Positions 23,487 to 33,659 of a stretch of 64,000 nucleotides of DNA are shown here, in pieces. A program made the translations under genes and the position numbers. The notes beneath the pieces are model-generated. The model was not told where the DNA came from. It made no database searches and saw nothing but the letters and a program-made list of their open reading frames with translations. Within the stretch, counting starts at the first letter, position 1; each line of letters starts with the position of its first letter. This DNA comes from Bretschneidera sinensis (lineage: Eukaryota; Streptophyta; Magnoliopsida; Brassicales; Akaniaceae): NCBI GenBank assembly GCA_023935145.1, contig CM043699.1, positions 61,980,138 to 62,044,137 on the forward strand. Reading direction: 5' to 3'.

Positions 23487-24708
23487 CTAAGGATAGGGAA
23501 GAGGTGGCAAATATTTAGTTTCAAAGTTAGAATCGATCAAACCTTTACCAGTAGACTTCTTTTCTGAAACAAGTTTCTCCTCTTGCATGGTCTCTTCTTT
23601 CTCACCTTCTTGATTTGTGATTTCTTTAGATTTTGGTTTGTCCAATTGTGTGCCACTCCTTAGTGTTATGGCATTGACATCCTCTTTAGGATTTTTTTCT
23701 ATGTTGCTCGGAAGAGAACCTTGTGCACGTCCAGAAATTACAGTTGCTAGTTGGCCCACCTGAACTTCCAGATTTCTGATGGATTCTTCTTGATTTTGGA
23801 ACCTAGTTTCTGTTGCATTTAAGAATTTGGCCATAATGTCCTCCAAGTTTAACTTTTTTTCTTGAGGTGGATATTCAGGAGGAGGTTGTTTCGCATTGCT
23901 TTGATTCCAAGACAAGTTCGGGTGATTTTTTCATCTCGGATTATACGTATTGCTATATGGATTGGTTTGCCTGTGAAAATTTGAAACAAAGTTAGCTTGT
24001 TCAGCAAATGAATTAGATGCAAATTGATTATCTGCCTGACAGTTACTGCTATGGTGGCCAATACCACCACACAATTCACATATAACATGTGTAGTAGGAT
24101 AAAGTCCATCTATCTTCTTGGTGAGAACCTCCATTTGTGCTGTTAAAGCTGTAACAGCATCTATATTGTGCAATCCTGAGGCTCTATTAACAGGTAACCT
24201 TTTAATTGGCCATTGATAAGAATTTGTGGCCATCTCTTCTAGCAATTCAATAGCTTCTTCTGGAGTTTTTCTCATGATAGTGCCACCTGCAGCTGCATCA
24301 ATCATGTTTCGGGTTATACTGGTTAAACCGTTATAAAGAGTTTGTACCTGCATCCAAGTGGGCAACTCATGATGAGGACATCTTCTCAAAATGTCTTTAA
24401 AACATTCCCATGCCTCATAGAGTGACTCCCTATTGACCTGCAAAAACATAGTAATTTCATTACGTAACTTTGCAGTTTTTGAAGGAGGAAAGTATTTCCC
24501 TAAAAAATTTTGTGCCAATTCTGCCCATGCTAGATTCAACACCATCCATCTTTGGCATAGCATAATCCCACAGTGCATGTTGCACCTCTGCATTGTTCCC
24601 TTCTGCCATTGTATTAACTGTTACTGGTGCTGCTCTTCTTAAAGTGTGAAAAGTGCGCTCAATCTCTAGATTAAGTTCTGCAAGTATTCTCCCACTAGTA
24701 CGTGTCAT
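23487..24708 (-). pseudogene. gag of element B
   Basis: Two open stretches (24593-23931 and 23915-23487) cover most of gag. They show the gag domain with Y-F-P-P-S-K-T and C-P-H-H-E-L-P, a canonical CCHC zinc knuckle (C-E-L-C-G-G-I-G-H-H-S-S-N-C, about 24043-24084) and the downstream glutamine-rich part with V-G-Q-L-A. The likely start is at 24708 (M-T-R-T-S-G), about 100 bp after the primer site. A frameshift near 24460-24590 and another near 23920 break it. It is better preserved than gag of element A. Confidence 0.85.
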
Positions 24709-24809
24709 GCACTAGAAACGAAAACCCTGCAAAATAGACTTAAAAACCAACTTAACAAACTCTCAAATTAACTAGTAGAATCACAATAAATGTAATATTT
24801 TATTTCAGT

Positions 24810-24826
24810 CCCCGACAATGGCGCCA
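24810..24826 (-). other. Primer binding site of element B
   Basis: The minus strand reads TGGCGCCATTGTCGGGG six bases downstream of the 5' LTR end. It is the same tRNA type as in element A. Confidence 0.85.
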
Positions 24827-24832
24827 AAAACT

Positions 24833-26266
24833 TGATGCGATGAAATTTATACTAGCAAGTGCATTAATCGTTCAAGTAATAAAATGATGAGTAAATATTG
24901 TTCCCAACGAGGACTGAACAAGTACTACAGAAATTATGACTCAACTCTTACTGTTATTTGAGCAAACGAATAGTTGTCGGAGAAAAGGTTACTAACAATT
25001 AACTAAAGGGAAAAACATAACGCAATATTAAATAACGGAAGATTTGCACACTTCGGAATAAAGACTCTTATGAATGAACGTGCTAAGGACTCGATTTCAC
25101 CTAAACCATAATTGACAAGAGTTTTGAATGGACAAGTTTAGTTTACTTGTTTTTCAAGATGGTAGAATCCCCAATAAATTGGTTATCCTTATTCAGGTCT
25201 AACCACAATCTCAAGAATCATCAACTTCAAATATCCATATTCCAGGTCTATTCTATATTAATTCAACTTAAAAAGCACTACGTTCAATGGAATTCCTTTC
25301 AGTTAAATCTCCCTATTCGGTTACGGTTTAAACGGACCACATGAACTTCCTAGAATCCCTATTTGGTTACTCCTATTTCATTCATGGCATGTTTTACCCT
25401 GGCTTTGCATAGATAACAATCCAGCATCATATTTATTAATTCAACCATTCATAAAAGCATAGCTTCTCTATTCGACACATCACCATGCCTCAAGAAGGAA
25501 TCAAAATAATAAACAGTATTAAGAACAATAAAACACACTCTTTGAAAAACAAAGCAAATTCCAACTTGTCCAAATAGCACTCATAACATAGGTTTAGGAT
25601 CCATCTATCCTCAACACAAAAATATCTACTCCATAATAATACTCAAACAACCCATGTTCATATTATAAAACATCAACATAGCTAGATAAGGATAATACAA
25701 AACTAGAGAAGAATGATTTAAAAGCTTGATGCGTAGCCTCCCGAAGTGTCTCCAACTCTCCTTTTGCGTCTCCTCTCCTCCAAATTCTATTTTCTTCTTC
25801 TACAGTTGCTCTCTCCTCTCTTGTTCAGCTAGGGTTTCTATTTATAACATTTAAAATCCATGGGCTAGCGTTGCAGCGCCAACATCCCAGCGCTGCAGTG
25901 CCAAGACACATTTCAAACCCTATTCTGGCGCTGCAGCTCCAACTTTCTAGCGCTGCAGCGCCAACTTTCTGTCCAAATTCCTCTCTTTTTGCCAGCTACC
26001 AGCGCTGCAGTGCCAACATCCCAGCGCTACAGCCTTGAGTTTTGATCTCCTTCAGGCATTTTGCCCTTCCAGTGCTCCAGCAAGTGTCTGCATAGAAGAT
26101 TTCCAAGACTTAGCATTGATTATTCAACTAAAACAACTTATTAGTGGAATAAGATAAACTAAACTCAAATTGCTAAAAACACATGCAACATAATTCTAAT
26201 GCTTAAGATCAACCCCAAAAATGTGCCTAAAAGCAGTATAATAATATGATTTATTCAGAGTTGTCA
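24833..26266 (-). repeat. 5' LTR of element B
   Basis: On the plus strand it runs from TGATGCGATG to AGAGTTGTCA; the last bases are TTGTCA where the 3' LTR has TTATCA. Minus-strand TATAAATA lies at 25839-25846 and the AGCGCTGCAGCGC cluster at 25864-26080, directly upstream of it in the sense of transcription. Confidence 0.93.
25839..26080 (-). promoter_or_regulatory. U3 palindrome cluster plus TATA box of element B
   Basis: At least six AGCGCTGCAGCGCC-like words, each close to a perfect palindrome around CTGCAG, lie within about 200 bp. They start some 20 bp upstream of the TATA box (25839-25846). Their role as regulatory sites is inferred from position and repetition. Confidence 0.6.
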
Positions 26267-27889
26267 ATCTCGATTCTTTTTTTGCTTTCATATAATTCAT
26301 TTTTCATTTTTGCCTTTAATTTAAAGTTTTTACATAATGCTAAGCCTTCGTTATTAACATAATTGATAATTTCACCATATATCAAAGACTCATATGGTTT
26401 GGATCCATTATTTTGATATCTCATTCTTGTTCTAACCTTTTTAATAAATAATTTCACGAGGCCAGAACTAAATCACTTTCCAGACAGTCAGTTCGTAACA
26501 TAACTTTACTCAAGAAAACATATTTATATCATCTCAAGTCTTGTCATTTTGGATATTTAAGATTTGATAGCATTTCAGAGGACCTCTCTTGAAATCGAGT
26601 TGGTTCTCTTATAAAGTTTTTTGGTTTTGAAAATAACAGAGTTGGGACTGCATCTTGGATTTGTGTTTGAAATAGGATTTGGATAGGTTGAGAGGTAATG
26701 TAGTCCTAGTAATAATTAAACCACTCATATCAACTTTTATGGCATTTAATACAAAATTTATTTCTTGATCAATGAGATAATTATCTCACCATCATTTTAA
26801 TTGACCTGTAAACTCGGTTATCAACATTTTTGCTATATGTGATTAATGCTATTTTTTGCTTTATAAGTAGTAGCCACCATTTCATATATTGGAGTAAATT
26901 GAGTATTTGATATTCACTCATGAAGCCTATATTTCATTGATATATGGATTCACCATTATAAGCGGATTGGGTGAATTGTTTCCTTTCTTCAAATTGAGTA
27001 TCAAGGGATGTAGGTTTTGGGTAAAAGTTTCTTGTAACAAGTCTAAGAGCCAAGGGTCTATTACATCTTAATTTATTTATTTGGATTTGTTATTGAAATT
27101 GAGATTCTAGTTGGTCTATGCCTTCTTCCTTTCTACTAATGACTTGAAAAGTATTTGATTTTGTAATTCAAGATTTTGTAATTTTTGGGTGAGCTTGTCT
27201 AATAATTCTTTTATTTCTATCTAAGTTAACTGATTGACTAGATGGTATTTTGAAAGGTTTGAAAAGAGGCTTATGCCTTTTAGTTTTCCGTCCTAGTTTT
27301 TGGATTGGGAGTGCATATTGTTGTTGGACATTATCTCAAATACTAGGTTGGATGGTACTTTCTATTCTATTCAGTTGGTTAGAGATAGTTTTAAGATTTT
27401 TATTTTTATAATTATTTTTCCCTTTTATATTTTTTATGTCTCTCATGGTAGGAAGTTTTGATCTAGAGTTGTTGTCTTAACATACTTAAAGGGTGATTAT
27501 ATTATTTCAATGTTTCAAACTTGGATTTTAATTTCTTCTATGGGGGATGTACTGACTCGAGTGTTGTTTGAGAAGCAGTTTTTCATGTAGTAGGTGTTTT
27601 AGTGAGGTTGCTGAGCTATGAGTGATTTTCAGTAAATGGATTGAATGTTTTTATTATTGAAAGTTTATTGATTAAACCGTGTAAAAATTCCTATGTGGAT
27701 TTGATAATTTAACAAATATTTGCAATATTCTTCTCTAAATTGTGCCCTTTGTTACCTTTATTCTTCAATAAATATATTGAAAAACCAATTTCTTTAATTC
27801 TCATTATATACTGACATAAATTTATCCCTAAGAATTTCTTTATCGAGTTGAAAATCATTTATTTGTATTACATATATATCAATGGATCA
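26267..27889 (-). pseudogene. Endogenous pararetrovirus coat protein, N-terminal and central part
   Basis: The minus strand shows decayed coding sequence with caulimovirid coat features: a tryptophan-rich G-Q-L-K-W-W-W-like segment in the 26770-26800 area and, in the open stretch 26457-26251, K-K-V-R-T-R-M-R-Y followed by Y-E-S-L-I-Y-G-E-I-I-N-Y-V-N-N-E-G. That matches the helical core of florendovirus-type capsids. Several frameshifts separate the pieces. The sequence stops exactly at the target duplication of element B and resumes at 17562. Confidence 0.7.
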
Positions 27890-28280
27890 TTAATGGCCAT
27901 TTGCGAGTGAATAGGAGACATGTTGGACGAAGAATTTCTTTTGAGTCCCTACAATCCTACAGTAGGGTTGAGGAATATGTTTGTCAATTCTAGCACCTTG
28001 TAATTTGACTGTTGGGTATGAAGAAATTGATTCTCTTGAAAAGGCATAGTAAGAAGTTTTTTTTAATGTCTCAAAATATTTAATGTTTACAGAAAACACT
28101 TTTGATGAGAAAAATTGGATGTCAATTTTTTCATCATAATGTTCCACTATATGAGCTAACTCTCTATTCTCAATTTTACGAGGGATGATTTTAGCTTCAA
28201 GATTCTTGTTACATGGATTCATGAATTGATCCCATTTAAGAGACTTAGGAATAACAACAATTGAATTTTGGAGGTTAGCT
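27890..28280 (-). pseudogene. Endogenous pararetrovirus movement protein, C-terminal part
   Basis: The open stretch 28222-27890 continues the movement protein frame after the inserted block at 28281-29470. It has K-S-L-K-W-D-Q just upstream (about 28235) and ends with a TAA near 27890. In caulimovirids the tryptophan-containing segment follows the conserved core of the 30K-type movement protein. Confidence 0.7.
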
Positions 28281-28451
28281 TAGAATATAATGGTTTGTTT
28301 GTTTCACGGACATGATTACAGTGGGATAGTATTAGAATTATAGTGGAATAGGATTATGAGGGATTAAAGTTGGACTATTTTAGTTCTATGTTTGGTTCAT
28401 ATAATTTCAACAGTGGGATTAAAGTGGGATTTATCGTTTTTTAGTATAAAT

Positions 28452-28456
<5 letters not shown>

Positions 28457-28497
<41 letters not shown>
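28457..28497. repeat. (TA)n microsatellite
   Basis: A run of about 20 TA units within the inserted block at 28281-29470. Confidence 0.95.
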
Positions 28498-28501
<4 letters not shown>

Positions 28502-28559
28502 AAGTATAAAATACCCTTCTTCCTCTATTATTCTCTCCAAAATGTTGTTTTTCAAAAAC

Positions 28560-29250
28560 TACAGAGAGGAAGAAGGAGGATGAGGAAGGGTGGCCACGAT
28601 CTGGGGAAGGAGGAGGAGGAAAAGGAAGGAGGAAGAATAAGGAGTCTGAGAAGAGAGGAAGAAGCAGAAGGAGGAAGAGGGGTGGCTACGATCTGGGGAA
28701 GGAGGAGAAAGAGAGAGGAAGAAGTAGGAGGAGGGGTGGTCATAATCTGGGGAATGAGGAGGAGGAAAAGAAAGGGGAGAGGAAAAGGAGGAGGAGAAGA
28801 AGAGAGAAAGAAAAATGAGGAGGAAGAGGGGCGGTTACGATCCAGGGAAAGAGGAGGAGGAAAAAGAAGAAGAAAGAGAGAGGAGAGAGGAAAAAAGATG
28901 AGAAGAAGAAGAGAGGAAGAAAAATGAGGAGGAAAAGGGGTGGTTGCGATATGGGGAAAGAGGAGGAGGAAAAAAAAGGAAGAGGAGGAGAAAGAGAGCA
29001 AGAAGAAGGATGAGGAGAAGAGGCGACCATGATTTAAGGAAGGAGGAGGAAAAAAAGGAAAGATGAGGAGGAGAAAGAGAGAGGAAGAAAGATAAGGAGG
29101 AGAAGAGAGGAAGAAGGAGGAGGAGGAGGGGTGGCCATGATCTGGGAAAAGAGGAGGAGAAGGAGGAGAAGAAGGAGATAGGAAGGTGGTGGAGGAGGAG
29201 GGTTTTCAGCTATTGTAGATTGGGGAAGAAGAAGATGAGGGGAAATAAGA
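28560..29250 (+). repeat. Polypurine minisatellite (GGA/GAA-rich)
   Basis: Nearly 700 bp is overwhelmingly A and G on the plus strand. It is organised around seven copies of a GTGGCCACGATCTGGGG-like anchor near 28590, 28682, 28737, 28830, 28941, 29021 and 29130, separated by variable GAGGAGGAA tracts. Long open frames here (for example 29001-28552 on the minus strand) are low-complexity artefacts. Confidence 0.9.
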
Positions 29251-29470
29251 AGAAATAGGAAGGGTAAAATGGTTTATAAAAATAAATTTTAATCCCAACT
29301 GGTGGGATCTATCCTGAGAGGTTAGGACAAATTTTGTGGGATAAGGATTATATTTGTCCCAATGCAATCCTAATTGAACAGTAAAAAATACAAACCAAAC
29401 ATAGATAAGGGATTTTGGTGAGATTAGATTAGTCCTATCTCACCTCTGTACCAAATACCAAACAGGCTCC

Positions 29471-30013
29471 AAGGGTTTCACCTTTTGGGCTTGTTCTAAA
29501 AGCCTTTGAGTTAATAATGGTAGTCATTAGTTTATAATGGATTCTATAAAGTAATGCGATGGGAAGTGATACCTTAGCTAATTGGAAACCATTTGTTTTA
29601 GTATTAAGATTTAAGGCTTGAAGTAAGTTAGAGTCATGGAGTGAAAGGGTAAAATTTGGAAAGCATTTAAGATAGACTGAACCATAGCTTAAATTTGATT
29701 CTAAATTTCTTAAAAGAGTGTCAGAAAATTTGAGATACCTAACATCTCGTAGAAAGTGGAGTACAAGAGTATTGAGGCTTAACCTTGTCAACGGTTTGAC
29801 TTCAACTTGTAAAAATCCTATGTGCTATAATTTATATTTTTTCTTATGGCCACGTATAGCTCTAGAATTGAAGATTTGAATGGTTTCATGTTCTTGACCA
29901 ATAGCAACACTTTGTTCTATTGTTTTAATAAAGTTTTGGAAGATTTTAGTTGTGAAGGTCTTGTTGTGTGTTAGATTTGTTAACTTCTTCACTATTGACC
30001 ATGTGTGAGGCAT
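29471..30013 (-). pseudogene. Endogenous pararetrovirus movement protein, N-terminal and core part
   Basis: On the minus strand, 30013-29825 holds an N-terminal segment and 29791-29471 the core. The core reads P-L-T-R-L-S-L-N-T, then Y-L-K-C-F-P-N-F-T-L-S-L-H-D and L-P-I-A-L-L-Y-R-I-H-Y-K, the conserved pattern of caulimovirid 30K movement proteins, which move virus between cells through plasmodesmata. A stop near 29825 splits it, and the purine-rich insertion follows at 29470. This is the clearest identification of the virus. Confidence 0.8.
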
Positions 30014-30364
30014 GTTCTTGGCTACTAAGCCTAGACCAGAACATAGTTCTAGAAGAGGTAGATATTATAGGTTTGATAGTATTTTTAGTTTTTATGCCAA
30101 TCTACAGTATCGGTACTATTGAAGCAATATCTCTCAATACAGACCACCATATGGGACCATTTCTAGGACCACAAACATAAAAGTTAACCAATAGTAACAT
30201 TATCCAGATGACTAACGCATTATCTAACTGAACAACACAAAGTGAGATATTAATTCTCAAATAACCATTACTATAGATAGATATAAGCATTAATACTAGC
30301 AGGAGGCTATGGATAGATGCTCAATTAGAAGCTAATCCCATTTTCAGGGGGAGAAAGCCTTGAC
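30014..30364 (-). other. Viral leader between primer site and movement protein
   Basis: I see no gene here. By analogy with caulimovirids this is untranslated or weakly coding sequence between the primer site and the first ORF. Confidence 0.45.
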
Positions 30365-30382
30365 AATGGCTCTGATACCATT
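30365..30382 (-). other. Initiator-Met-tRNA primer site of the pararetrovirus
   Basis: The minus strand reads AATGGTATCAGAGCCATTG. TGGTATCAGAGCCAT is the standard primer site of caulimovirids, complementary to the 3' end of initiator tRNA-Met. It lies upstream of the movement protein, as expected, and marks the origin of the viral genome map. Copia elements use the same primer, but the flanking genes here are viral. Confidence 0.8.
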
Positions 30383-30825
30383 TCTACCCAGGAAGTCTTA
30401 TATTTGATATTTAAATTAATTAATTAAACCTGATTATTTAATTTTTTGATGGTTAATTAACTTGAGACTAGAAGCAAATGCAAAATAAGAATGGAAATTA
30501 AACAAAAATAAAATCTGAAAAAATGCAGGTGTAAACCGAAACATAAAGATGAAAACCAAATAAAATGAAACTAAAATGCAAGCAAAAAAAATTAAAATGC
30601 AAGAATCATAAATTTAAACAACAAATATTTGAAATTGATAAATTTATACATAAAACTTATAGAGCTTATTGAAGCACTATTATTGCAATTTGTACGCCAG
30701 AAAATATTTGCTTATACAACTTCTCACACTCACTATTTGATTATAAGGGAAAGCTTAGAGAGAATACATGAGAGAAAATAAAGGCAGCTCAAAGAAGCTT
30801 GCCTTCTTTTTCTCATTACTTGACT

Positions 30826-31000
30826 TATTTATAGGAGAATACCGAAATTTGTTTTGAAATTTGTACTGCACTTATAATCTTGCATGGAACTCTTGTTGAC
30901 ACCTAGTTTTGTTGACGTGTTTGCATCATTGTTGATGTGTGTACATTATTAGTAACGTGTCTGTATTATTTGATATGCCATTGAGGGACCTTGACGTGAA
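30826..31000 (-). promoter_or_regulatory. Pararetrovirus promoter: TATA box and phased TGACG/ACGTG repeats
   Basis: Minus-strand TATAAATA lies at 30826-30833, about 450 bp upstream of the primer site. Further upstream, at 30911, 30931 and 30951, a 20-bp unit is repeated (GTTGACGTGTTTGCATCATT and variants), with a further TGACGTG at 30992-30998. TGACG is the core of the as-1 element of the cauliflower mosaic virus 35S promoter, bound by TGA bZIP factors. The arrangement suggests the viral transcription promoter; activity is inferred. Confidence 0.6.
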
Positions 31001-31589
31001 AATCTTGCATGTAGTTAAATATCCATGTGGAGATAGTTGTTAGGTGGTGAGAGTCAAGACTGTTAAGAGAAATGGATTCCATAATAGTCATCCTCATTTT
31101 CTAGTGTAAATGTAGAGGTTGCCCCCCCCCTCCCCCAATTGTTGTCTAAATTTGAATCTCCTAATCTAGACAAGGATTCTTTTAATAATTTTCTATATTC
31201 TTTCTTGGAGCTAACACTGCAAGACTCGATTGGATTTTGTTTTATAGGAAAGAAAATAATCTTGATTAAGTTGGACCATTTGGCATTTTGGATGATTTTT
31301 AAGTTGGAAATTGTTCTTTAAGTGATTTAATTGAGAAGGTCATGTGAACTCCCTAAGTGTGTTGCATTGCATGTTTGTGAGGTTCAACTTTACAAACATG
31401 TGCTGTTTTGCCTTCATATTTTGGACATGACAAATGTCACAAGGAAAGGTGCAAACGTTAAACATACCTTGCAGTTATCTCATATTACTTTAATTGTAGA
31501 AAAAATTTAATAAATGTTTAATAATCAAGAAATATATAATCAAGCACACCATTATAGGCTTTAAAAAAAAATCAAGTATTCATACTATG
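31001..31589. other. Interval without recognisable gene
   Basis: The interval contains a C-rich homopolymer stretch at 31121-31136. No coding or element signal is visible. The junction between viral promoter region and host sequence probably lies here. Confidence 0.5.
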
Positions 31590-32770
31590 TCAATTATAGA
31601 CTAAGGTCTAAATCCAAGAGGGGGGTGAATTGGGTTTTTAAAACTTTTTGAACAATAAACAAGATTTAAATACTTTTCAAACACAAACAAGAGTAGCAAG
31701 AATAATAGAGCTAAAAGTAAAGAGATAAAGAATAGAATATGCAAACACTATTTATTGTGGTTCGACAATATCAAATTTCTCTGACCCTATGTTCACTCTC
31801 TCCAAGAAGACTCCTTGAAGGATTACACTAACCAAGCAACTTCACGGGTCTTGCTCAAACCATTACAAAGATCTCTTCCAAAAGAAGTATACAAGGAAGT
31901 GTTTAACACCTAAACACTATAAGAGTTGCACCAACTCTTTCTCTTTACAATTATTGGAATTTGATTGTAAAAGAAATGCAAAAGAGATAGCAGTAAATGC
32001 TTTACAAGATGAATATTATCTCTCTTTCAAGAAAATAGCTTAAAGAATGGCTCACAAGGAATTTTTAAAAGCTTTTAAGAGTATTAATGAGCTATAGGAG
32101 AAATTAAGGGTTCTTGATAGTGAGAAATACTCATTAAAGAAGGGTTTTTATAGTTTTGACTTCATATAGTCGTTAGACATAAGTTGGAGTGGTTTGGAGC
32201 ATTAAATGCTCAAGTCTTGCATCTAAATTTTGAAAACTAGTCGTTTTTCGCTACAAGACAGTTGACTGTCCTTTCTTAATTTTGAATTTTCAATGTAAAA
32301 GACATTGGACAGTCGACTGTCTAAATGGGAAGTCAACTGTGAAACTATTTGTCTCTTTGACAGTCGACTATCCTTTTGATTTTTCAAATGGCAGTTTCTG
32401 GACCTTGGACAATCAACTGTCTAATATGCACAATCGACTATCTGTTTTAAAAACTTAGATTTTTAACTCTATTTTGTAGATAAATAAGTTTTTAAAAGGA
32501 CAAAAGCATTTTCTAAGAAAATTTTTAGAGCCATCTTCAAGCTAAGATACTTTGAGAGAGATTTACAAATTTGTTTTTCTACCTTAGAAGATTCAAGTCT
32601 CGATCTTCGAATGTCTTTTTGTATCTCTCAAGTACGAGTTCTTCTTCAAATATGCTTGTATTACTTCTTGACTTTGAGTTGGATGCTAGTTGTAGTTTAA
32701 ACACTTACATAAAACTGTTAGTACAGTTAAAGAAGTGTTTTGTAATAATTAAAACAAAATAACGGTCAAC
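31590..32770 (-). mobile_element. Copia-like LTR (probable solo LTR)
   Basis: Features typical of Copia LTRs are present: a GAGGGGGGTGAATTGGG block (31618-31634) and a GTGGTTCGACA block (31757-31767). Approximate ends are TGTCAATTATAG (31588) and GGTCAACA (about 32770). I found no convincing target duplication, so the ends are uncertain. A minus-strand TATA-like TATAAAAA lies at 32145-32152. Upstream of it a cluster of GACAGTCGACTGTC palindromes occupies 32265-32450. No coding region is attached. Confidence 0.55.
32145..32450 (-). promoter_or_regulatory. U3 cluster of GACAGTCGACTGTC palindromes plus TATA-like box
   Basis: About six copies or near-copies of a palindrome centred on GTCGAC occur between 32265 and 32450. 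One copy, at about 32309-32322, is a perfect 14-bp palindrome. The TATA-like box is about 115 bp downstream in the transcription sense. Regulatory function is inferred. Confidence 0.55.
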
Positions 32771-32830
32771 ATTAACATTAACTCATACAAAATAAACATA
32801 GAAATCTCAATATTAAAAGAAAAATACAAG

Positions 32831-32831
<1 letters not shown>

Positions 32832-32880
<49 letters not shown>
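32832..32880. repeat. (TA)n microsatellite
   Basis: A run of about 24 TA units just left of the TRIM-type element. Confidence 0.95.
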
Positions 32881-32883
<3 letters not shown>

Positions 32884-32920
32884 ATTTTTTAGAAGCCAAT
32901 GCATTTTCATCGAGAGAGTT

Positions 32921-33292
32921 TGTGATAACCCACATCCCACCATTTTAGTGTAATGAGAAAGGTCCTAATATATATTCGAGCCCCTATAAACCCACAAGCA
33001 ACTTGAGCTAACACTTATGGAAGATCAACCTGTGGTGATACAAAAGGTATCAGAGTCGACCCAAACCCACTATTATATGGATGTGTCGTATTTGGATTGG
33101 ACATGAGCTCATCGTGGTATATAGGCTCCCAATAGCCAGATCAGTTGCTCTGATTGTAAATGAGGGGAGTTTGTGATGACTCATATCTCACATCGATAGT
33201 TCAATGGAAAAGATCTTGGAATATATTTGAAGCCTTGTGAACCTAAAAGCAACTTAAGCTAATATTTTTGGGGATGGACCATTGGTCTTACA
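32921..33292 (+). mobile_element. TRIM-type miniature LTR retrotransposon
   Basis: Two direct repeats of about 121 bp, 32921-33042 (TGTGATAACCC...) and 33172-33292 (TGTGATGACTC...), enclose only 129 bp. Directly after the left repeat lies GGTATCAGAG (33046-33055), the core of the Met-tRNA primer site. Directly before the right repeat lies a purine tract (AAATGAGGGGAGT, 33159-33171). That is the layout of terminal-repeat retrotransposons in miniature, which have no coding capacity. No matching target duplication was found; the left repeat is itself preceded by a purine tract (GAGAGAGTT), so a further unit may have been lost upstream. Confidence 0.75.
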
Positions 33293-33448
33293 TCTGTGTT
33301 GCTGCTTCCAAGTTTTTTTGGCATAAAATTGTTCATTTAACTAGAACCATTTTATTTGGGTTCTACTGTACATATTACGTCACAAATTCAATATAAATTT
33401 AGATTCAGTCTATATCTAAGTAGTTTCTTCAAACATTTATGGTCTATT

Positions 33449-33632
33449 TGAAGAAACTAAAAGAAAAATTAGGGTTTGTGTTTATTGATTGCTTAATGTT
33501 GCAATAGTAGGAGCTCATATTTATAGTGTATGTACATAAAAGTTTCCTAATTACATCAAAACTAGGTTTCCTAATTACATTAGAATTATGATTTCCTAAT
33601 ACTATTTACATTAGGAAATATATACATTTACA
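33449..33632 (-). repeat. 3' LTR of Copia element E
   Basis: A 184-bp repeat with TG...CA ends and a TATA-like TATAAATAT on the minus strand near 33518. Next to it, 33633-33650 reads as a polypurine tract on the minus strand (GGATTGCGGGGGCA). Confidence 0.9.
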
Positions 33633-33659
33633 TGCCCCCGCAATCCGAATAGGGTGAAA

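Larger units (their letters stand above)
17563..26266 (-). mobile_element. Gypsy retrotransposon B, pol-deleted, with internal tandem duplication
   Basis: Two LTRs (17563-18973 and 24833-26266, TGATGCGATG...) enclose, on the minus strand, a primer site, gag, protease, a deletion that removed RT, RNase H and most of integrase, an integrase C-terminal remnant, a 1416-bp exact tandem duplication and a polypurine tract. The target duplication atctc is perfect (17558-17562 and 26267-26271). Primer site and protein sequence place it near Athila. It could only have moved with proteins supplied in trans after the deletion. It sits in the coat-protein region of the pararetrovirus. Confidence 0.92.
28281..29470. 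mobile_element. MITE-like insertion carrying a purine-rich minisatellite
   Basis: The movement-protein frame is lost at 29470 (after a G-E-T-L segment) and regained at about 28280, so about 1.2 kb was inserted. The ends are related inverted sequences of the TGTTTGG...TTTGGTAC type, and a second inverted pair (CTATGTTTGGTT at about 28387 and 29389) lies inside. I could not define an exact target duplication. The centre is a TA microsatellite and a purine tract. No transposase is present. Confidence 0.5.

Noticed and set aside
28552..29030. Long open frames of 96-149 codons on both strands
   Set aside because: They consist of serine-leucine-phenylalanine or glutamate-arginine-lysine runs caused by the purine/pyrimidine bias of a minisatellite.
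31121..31136. C-rich homopolymer run as a regulatory site
   Set aside because: A short low-complexity tract with no flanking structure; it may also be a sequencing-length artefact.
33035..33060. GGTATCAGAG as a start of a full Copia element
   Set aside because: The next LTR copy follows after only 129 bp, so it is a miniature (TRIM-type) element without coding region.
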